Shown piece by piece: positions 33,377 to 36,487 of a stretch of 36,487 nucleotides of DNA. Source of the stretch: Cyclobacteriaceae bacterium (GTDB lineage: Bacteria; Bacteroidota; Bacteroidia; Cytophagales; Cyclobacteriaceae). Location: contig JAHEGY010000038.1 of assembly GCA_024644875.1 (NCBI GenBank), positions 1-36,487 on the forward strand. The letters run 5' to 3'. A program made the position numbers and the translations under genes. How positions within the stretch are numbered: the stretch's first letter is position 1; the number at the start of each line of letters is the position of its first letter. The notes beneath the pieces are model-generated. The model was not told the DNA's origin. It ran no database searches and worked only from the letters and a program-made list of their open reading frames with translations.

Positions 33377-36061
33377 ATGACTTTTAGGCGATACTATTTT
33401 TTTTATGCATTTTTCTTCCTTCTCCTCTTTAGCGGATGTAAAGATCCTGGAAAACATACCCTGATCTCAAACTGGGATACCAGTCAGGAAAGCATCTTCC
33501 TCGGGAAGGAATTCTGGGCTAACCGACTTCAGGATTGGAAGGTTAAAAATGGACGTATAGAATGCCTGAATGGCACAGATGCCTTAAGAACAGTGCATAT
33601 CCTGACCCACGAGATCAACAATGAAGCATCTGAATTTAAAATAGAATTAAAACTTGGAGGCATTCATGATGGAACCCTTGAAAATGACGCCTTTGCGGGG
33701 GTCCTGATCGGTGGAGGTAGTCTTGACATCGATTACCGCGGAAGAAGTTTGATATTCAACAGACCTGGTAAAAATGGAGGTCTGATTGCTGGAGTTAATG
33801 GTATAGGAGAATTGGTTATTCTCGATATGGAAAAGAACCTGGAACCCCTGGCTAAATCTGCTCCTGTACCGGCTTTGTTAGATAACCTGGATAATGGATT
33901 ATCGTTTATCGTTTCTGTTCAACCTGTTAACGATAACTTTCTGATCAATTTCACCGAGATCTCAACTTCCACTACCATATACTGTGAATTAAGCGATGAT
34001 AAGATTACAGGAAATATTGGGATGGTAGCCCATAAGGGGGGGATGAATGGAGCAGGTTCTTTCTGGTTTAAAGATCTAAAACTCTCCGGATCTAAATTAT
34101 CCGTAGATCCCGACAGATCACTCGGGCCTATTGTGTCCACCATGCATACTTTAAGCAGGAACACCCTGAAAATGTCCGTCCAGATGATGCCGGTTGGTAT
34201 GCAGCAACCAAAAGAAATTTTTCTGAAATACAAACCAAAAGATGAAGACATCTGGGATCAGGAGGCAAGATCACTGGTCAACTCAGATGGATACGTAGCT
34301 GAGTTCAAGATCGAGAACTGGGATGATTCCAGGTCATACGACTACCAGGTTGAATATAAATATTCCAGTAACCAGGGCTCCCAGGTAACAGCTACTTACG
34401 ATGGCGAAATCAGAAAAAATCCGTTAGATAAAGATGAATTTGTTATCGCTGCCTTTACAGGGAATAATAATACCAGCTGGCAGAATAATGTATATGACCG
34501 TACCCGGTTATTCTTCCCCCATGAAGACCTGACTACAAAGGTTGCCATGCATAATCCGGATTTTCTCTTTTACTCCGGAGACCAGCTATATGAAGGCAGT
34601 CCGTCACGGCCTGACCGGTCTGGAATGCCCTCTTCGACAATTGATTATCTCTACAAATGGTATTTATGGTGCTGGGCGCATCGCGACCTGACCAGGGACA
34701 TACCCTCAGTAGCCATACCGGATGATCACGATGTGTACCATGGAAATCTCTGGGGGGCTTGGGGAGAGATTCCCCCCAAAGGACCGGTTGATGGTATATA
34801 TCCTGAACATTACCGGGGTGGTTTCGAAGGACACTGGATACAGGACCAGGGAGGTTATCGTATGGGGACGAAATTTGTCAATATGGTGGAAAGGACCCAG
34901 ACCAGCAACCTGCCCGACCCGGCAGATCCGGCAGCAGTAAAAAATGATATCGGCGTATACTTTACGGATATTAAATATGGTGGAATCAGTTTCGCAGTCC
35001 TTGAAGACCGGAAATTCAAGTCTGCCCCGGCGAAAATACTGGTTGACGATAAGATCATCAATGGATTCTCTCAGATCGAAGGATATGATGCTACCAAGGC
35101 TGACCGGGACTATGCTCAACTACTGGGGAAACGTCAACTCGAATTTATTAATAAATGGGTACATGATTGGGAGGATACCTGGATGAAAGTGAGTCTGACT
35201 CAAACCATCTTTGCCAATGTATCCACCTATCCTGATACCTTTAAAACAGATGCCGGTACACCCAGGCTCCAACCCCTTCCGCAGGGTGTTATTCCTAAAG
35301 ATTATAGTGTTGCCAAAGACATGGATTCCAATGGTTGGCCGCAGTCAGGAAGGAACAGGGCATTAGAGGGACTGCGACAAGGATATACTTTTATGCTGGC
35401 GGGAGATCAGCATTTAGGCTCGGTCGTTCATCACGGAATAAATGATTGGGAAGATGCCGGGATCTCTTTCTGTGTTCCATCTGTAGCCAATGTATGGCCC
35501 AGGAGGTGGTTCCCGCCAAATCCGGGATTAAACCACCAGGAAGGCCGGCCGGGTTATACCGGGCGATATTTTGATGGATTCGGGAACAGGATCACCGTTC
35601 ATGCTGCTTCCAATCCCTATGTATCGAACGTTTATCCAGCCGAATTGCATGATCGCGCCCCCGGGTACGGTATTGTTAAATTGTATAAAAAAGAACAGAA
35701 AATAGTTGTTGAATGCTGGCCCAGGCATGTGGATCCCTCAGAGGAAGGCGCTGAACAGTATCCCGACTGGCCACTTACTTTCAACCTGATGGACAATTAC
35801 GGGCGACAGGCTGTTGAATGGTTGCCTACGATAAATACCACGGGACTTGAAAATCCTCCGGTAATTCAGGTGATTGATGAAGCGACAGGAGATCATGTTT
35901 ATACGCTTCGATCTCCGAATAACGCTTTCGATGCAAAAGTATTTAAAAAGGGGTCCTATGTTGTTAAAGTTGGTGAGCCCGGAACAGATAAATGGGAAAT
36001 TTTGAATAATATCCAGTCTATCACCGATAAAGGATCGAAAACCATAGACCTGGCTTTCTGA
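33377..36061 (+). CDS. PhoD-like metallophosphoesterase lipoprotein
   Basis: An 894-residue lipoprotein (lipobox LLFSGC, lipid on C21) with a PhoD-type metallophosphatase domain. Residues about 30-245 form a beta-sandwich-like region (FKIELKLGGIHDGTLENDAF, GNIGMVAHKGG, SFWFKDLKLSG) resembling LamG or DUF1080-type domains; a fibronectin-like segment follows (about 250-355). The phosphatase domain starts near 360: FVIAAFTGNNNTSW, FLFYSGDQLYEGS, SVAIPDDHDVYHGNLWG (D449-D452), VSLTQTIFANV and MLAGDQHLGSVVHHG carry the metal ligands expected for PhoD. A C-terminal beta domain follows. PhoD hydrolyses phosphodiesters and monoesters with Ca and Fe. The domain mix and DDHD in place of DDHE suggest a divergent branch, perhaps acting on a carbohydrate-linked phosphate. 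Confidence 0.88.
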   Translation: MTFRRYYFFYAFFFLLLFSGCKDPGKHTLISNWDTSQESIFLGKEFWANRLQDWKVKNGRIECLNGTDALRTVHILTHEINNEASEFKIELKLGGIHDGTLENDAFAGVLIGGGSLDIDYRGRSLIFNRPGKNGGLIAGVNGIGELVILDMEKNLEPLAKSAPVPALLDNLDNGLSFIVSVQPVNDNFLINFTEISTSTTIYCELSDDKITGNIGMVAHKGGMNGAGSFWFKDLKLSGSKLSVDPDRSLGPIVSTMHTLSRNTLKMSVQMMPVGMQQPKEIFLKYKPKDEDIWDQEARSLVNSDGYVAEFKIENWDDSRSYDYQVEYKYSSNQGSQVTATYDGEIRKNPLDKDEFVIAAFTGNNNTSWQNNVYDRTRLFFPHEDLTTKVAMHNPDFLFYSGDQLYEGSPSRPDRSGMPSSTIDYLYKWYLWCWAHRDLTRDIPSVAIPDDHDVYHGNLWGAWGEIPPKGPVDGIYPEHYRGGFEGHWIQDQGGYRMGTKFVNMVERTQTSNLPDPADPAAVKNDIGVYFTDIKYGGISFAVLEDRKFKSAPAKILVDDKIINGFSQIEGYDATKADRDYAQLLGKRQLEFINKWVHDWEDTWMKVSLTQTIFANVSTYPDTFKTDAGTPRLQPLPQGVIPKDYSVAKDMDSNGWPQSGRNRALEGLRQGYTFMLAGDQHLGSVVHHGINDWEDAGISFCVPSVANVWPRRWFPPNPGLNHQEGRPGYTGRYFDGFGNRITVHAASNPYVSNVYPAELHDRAPGYGIVKLYKKEQKIVVECWPRHVDPSEEGAEQYPDWPLTFNLMDNYGRQAVEWLPTINTTGLENPPVIQVIDEATGDHVYTLRSPNNAFDAKVFKKGSYVVKVGEPGTDKWEILNNIQSITDKGSKTIDLAF

Positions 36062-36276
36062 TTGACCGAATTTCGGAAGATTAGAAGGAGTACTTATAGC
36101 TGAAATCCATTGGAGTTTTCAGAATCGGGTATTTGCATCCGGGAATAATATTCTCAGTCCTTTATTCCTTTCCGGTACAGATTTGATTCCCGAAAAGATG
36201 GTATGCGTTCGGTGAATTAAGATAGATTGCCTTTTACATCCAGAGATTATATCAATCAAAAAAATCTTCCTGTCGT

Positions 36277-36298
36277 ATATTTAGATATGTCTAAATAT
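36277..36298. promoter_or_regulatory. AT-rich palindrome before the TonB receptor gene, candidate metal-regulator operator
   Basis: ATATTTAGA-TATG-TCTAAATAT is a perfect inverted repeat with 9-base arms, ending 34 bases before the ATG at 36333, so it should overlap the promoter. The core TTTAGAnnnnTCTAAA resembles sites of DtxR/MntR-type metal-sensing repressors. That assignment is from the motif shape only. Confidence 0.5.
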
Positions 36299-36332
36299 TT
36301 TTTTTTATTAATCAAATTATTATTTTTGTTGA

Positions 36333-36487
36333 ATGGGTAAAATTTTATCTGCTTCAATATTGCTGGGGTTCCTGCTCTTTTATTCAATGGAGGCATTACC
36401 GCAACATGCCAGTATAAAAGGTATGGTAAGGGATGCAAACGGACCTGTGGCGTGGGTTGCCGTAGGGATAAAAAATACCTCAATCGG
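36333..36487 (+). CDS. TonB-dependent receptor or similar outer-membrane protein, N-terminus only
   Basis: A coding start runs off the right edge of the window. The ATG at 36333 opens a 51-codon frame: signal peptide MGKILSASILLGFLLFYSME, cleavage around ALPQH, then ASIKGMVRDANGPVAWVAV and GIKNTSIG. The last part is the opening of a CarboxypepD_reg-like beta domain (I-x-G-x-V-x-D-x-x-G-x-P), which in Bacteroidota usually sits in front of a TonB plug and barrel. Siderophore, metal or sugar uptake are all possible; the upstream palindrome favours a metal-related role. Other secreted proteins share this domain, so the receptor call is probable, not certain. Confidence 0.72.
   Translation, partial: MGKILSASILLGFLLFYSMEALPQHASIKGMVRDANGPVAWVAVGIKNTSI

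Noticed and set aside
36321-36328. TATTTTTG, a match to the TAnnTTTG -7 box before the receptor gene
   Set aside because: It ends four bases before the ATG, so transcription would begin at or after the start codon; no TTG at proper distance.
1-36487. CRISPR arrays, rRNA genes, insertion sequences with terminal repeats
   Set aside because: No regular repeat-spacer pattern, no rRNA-like sequence and no transposase gene were seen on either strand.

Overview
The window looks like a chromosomal segment of a Bacteroidota bacterium, probably a free-living polysaccharide degrader of the Cytophagia type. The grounds are: several sites matching the Bacteroidota promoter (TTG about 19 bases before TAnnTTTG), genes with no obvious Shine-Dalgarno sequence, an 800-residue FtsX/MacB-type permease, a TolC plus ABC ATPase pair, an OmpA C-terminus of the type common in this phylum, a lipoprotein with acidic residues right after its cysteine, and the start of what looks like a TonB-dependent receptor at the right edge. 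The lineage is inferred from gene style, not from a marker phylogeny.

Layout. 1-1040: 3' part of a GH116 beta-glucosidase-like gene with a one-base frameshift. 1228-3379: formate/nitrite-type channel (-) and MscS channel (+). 3636-9160: secreted peroxiredoxin-like protein, Tat-exported sugar-isomerase-like TIM barrel and a sulfatase, all on -, then a clan GH-A glycosidase (GH30-like) on +. 9223-13434: M49-like peptidase lipoprotein and a large ABC permease (-). 13853-15017: ECF sigma factor plus membrane partner (+), closed by a terminator. 15137-19013: DUF362 protein, GH10 xylanase and two small membrane proteins (-). 19374-22655: Tricorn-type protease (+) with a strong terminator. 23039-24754: small lipoprotein followed by a patch of broken genes, namely an OmpA C-terminus fused in frame to an internal piece of a prokaryotic Argonaute PIWI domain, abutting an excisionase-like HTH gene with a nonsense codon. 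24880-24950: tRNA-Cys(GCA) on -. 25106-29690: ribosomal protein S1 with a very long charged tail, Gfo/Idh/MocA oxidoreductase and SIMPL protein (-). 30108-32159: TolC and ABC ATPase operon (-), preceded by a sigma-54-like promoter and an upstream palindrome. 32428-33244: OsmC-like and thiamine-binding MTH1187-like proteins (-). 33377-36061: PhoD-like lipoprotein behind a textbook Bacteroidota promoter. 36333 to the edge: TonB-dependent receptor N-terminus preceded by an AT-rich palindrome.

How it fits together. GH116, sulfatase, GH30-like, GH10, isomerase-like and Gfo/Idh genes suggest use of sulfated or xylan/glucan-type plant or algal polysaccharides, but they lie in several transcription units and no SusC/SusD pair is present apart from the possible receptor at the edge. 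The rest is envelope maintenance, proteolysis, efflux and translation. The most unusual region is 23671-24754, which I read as the wreck of a mobile or defence insertion carrying a short Argonaute. The regulatory signals before the efflux operon and before the edge receptor are the other points worth testing.
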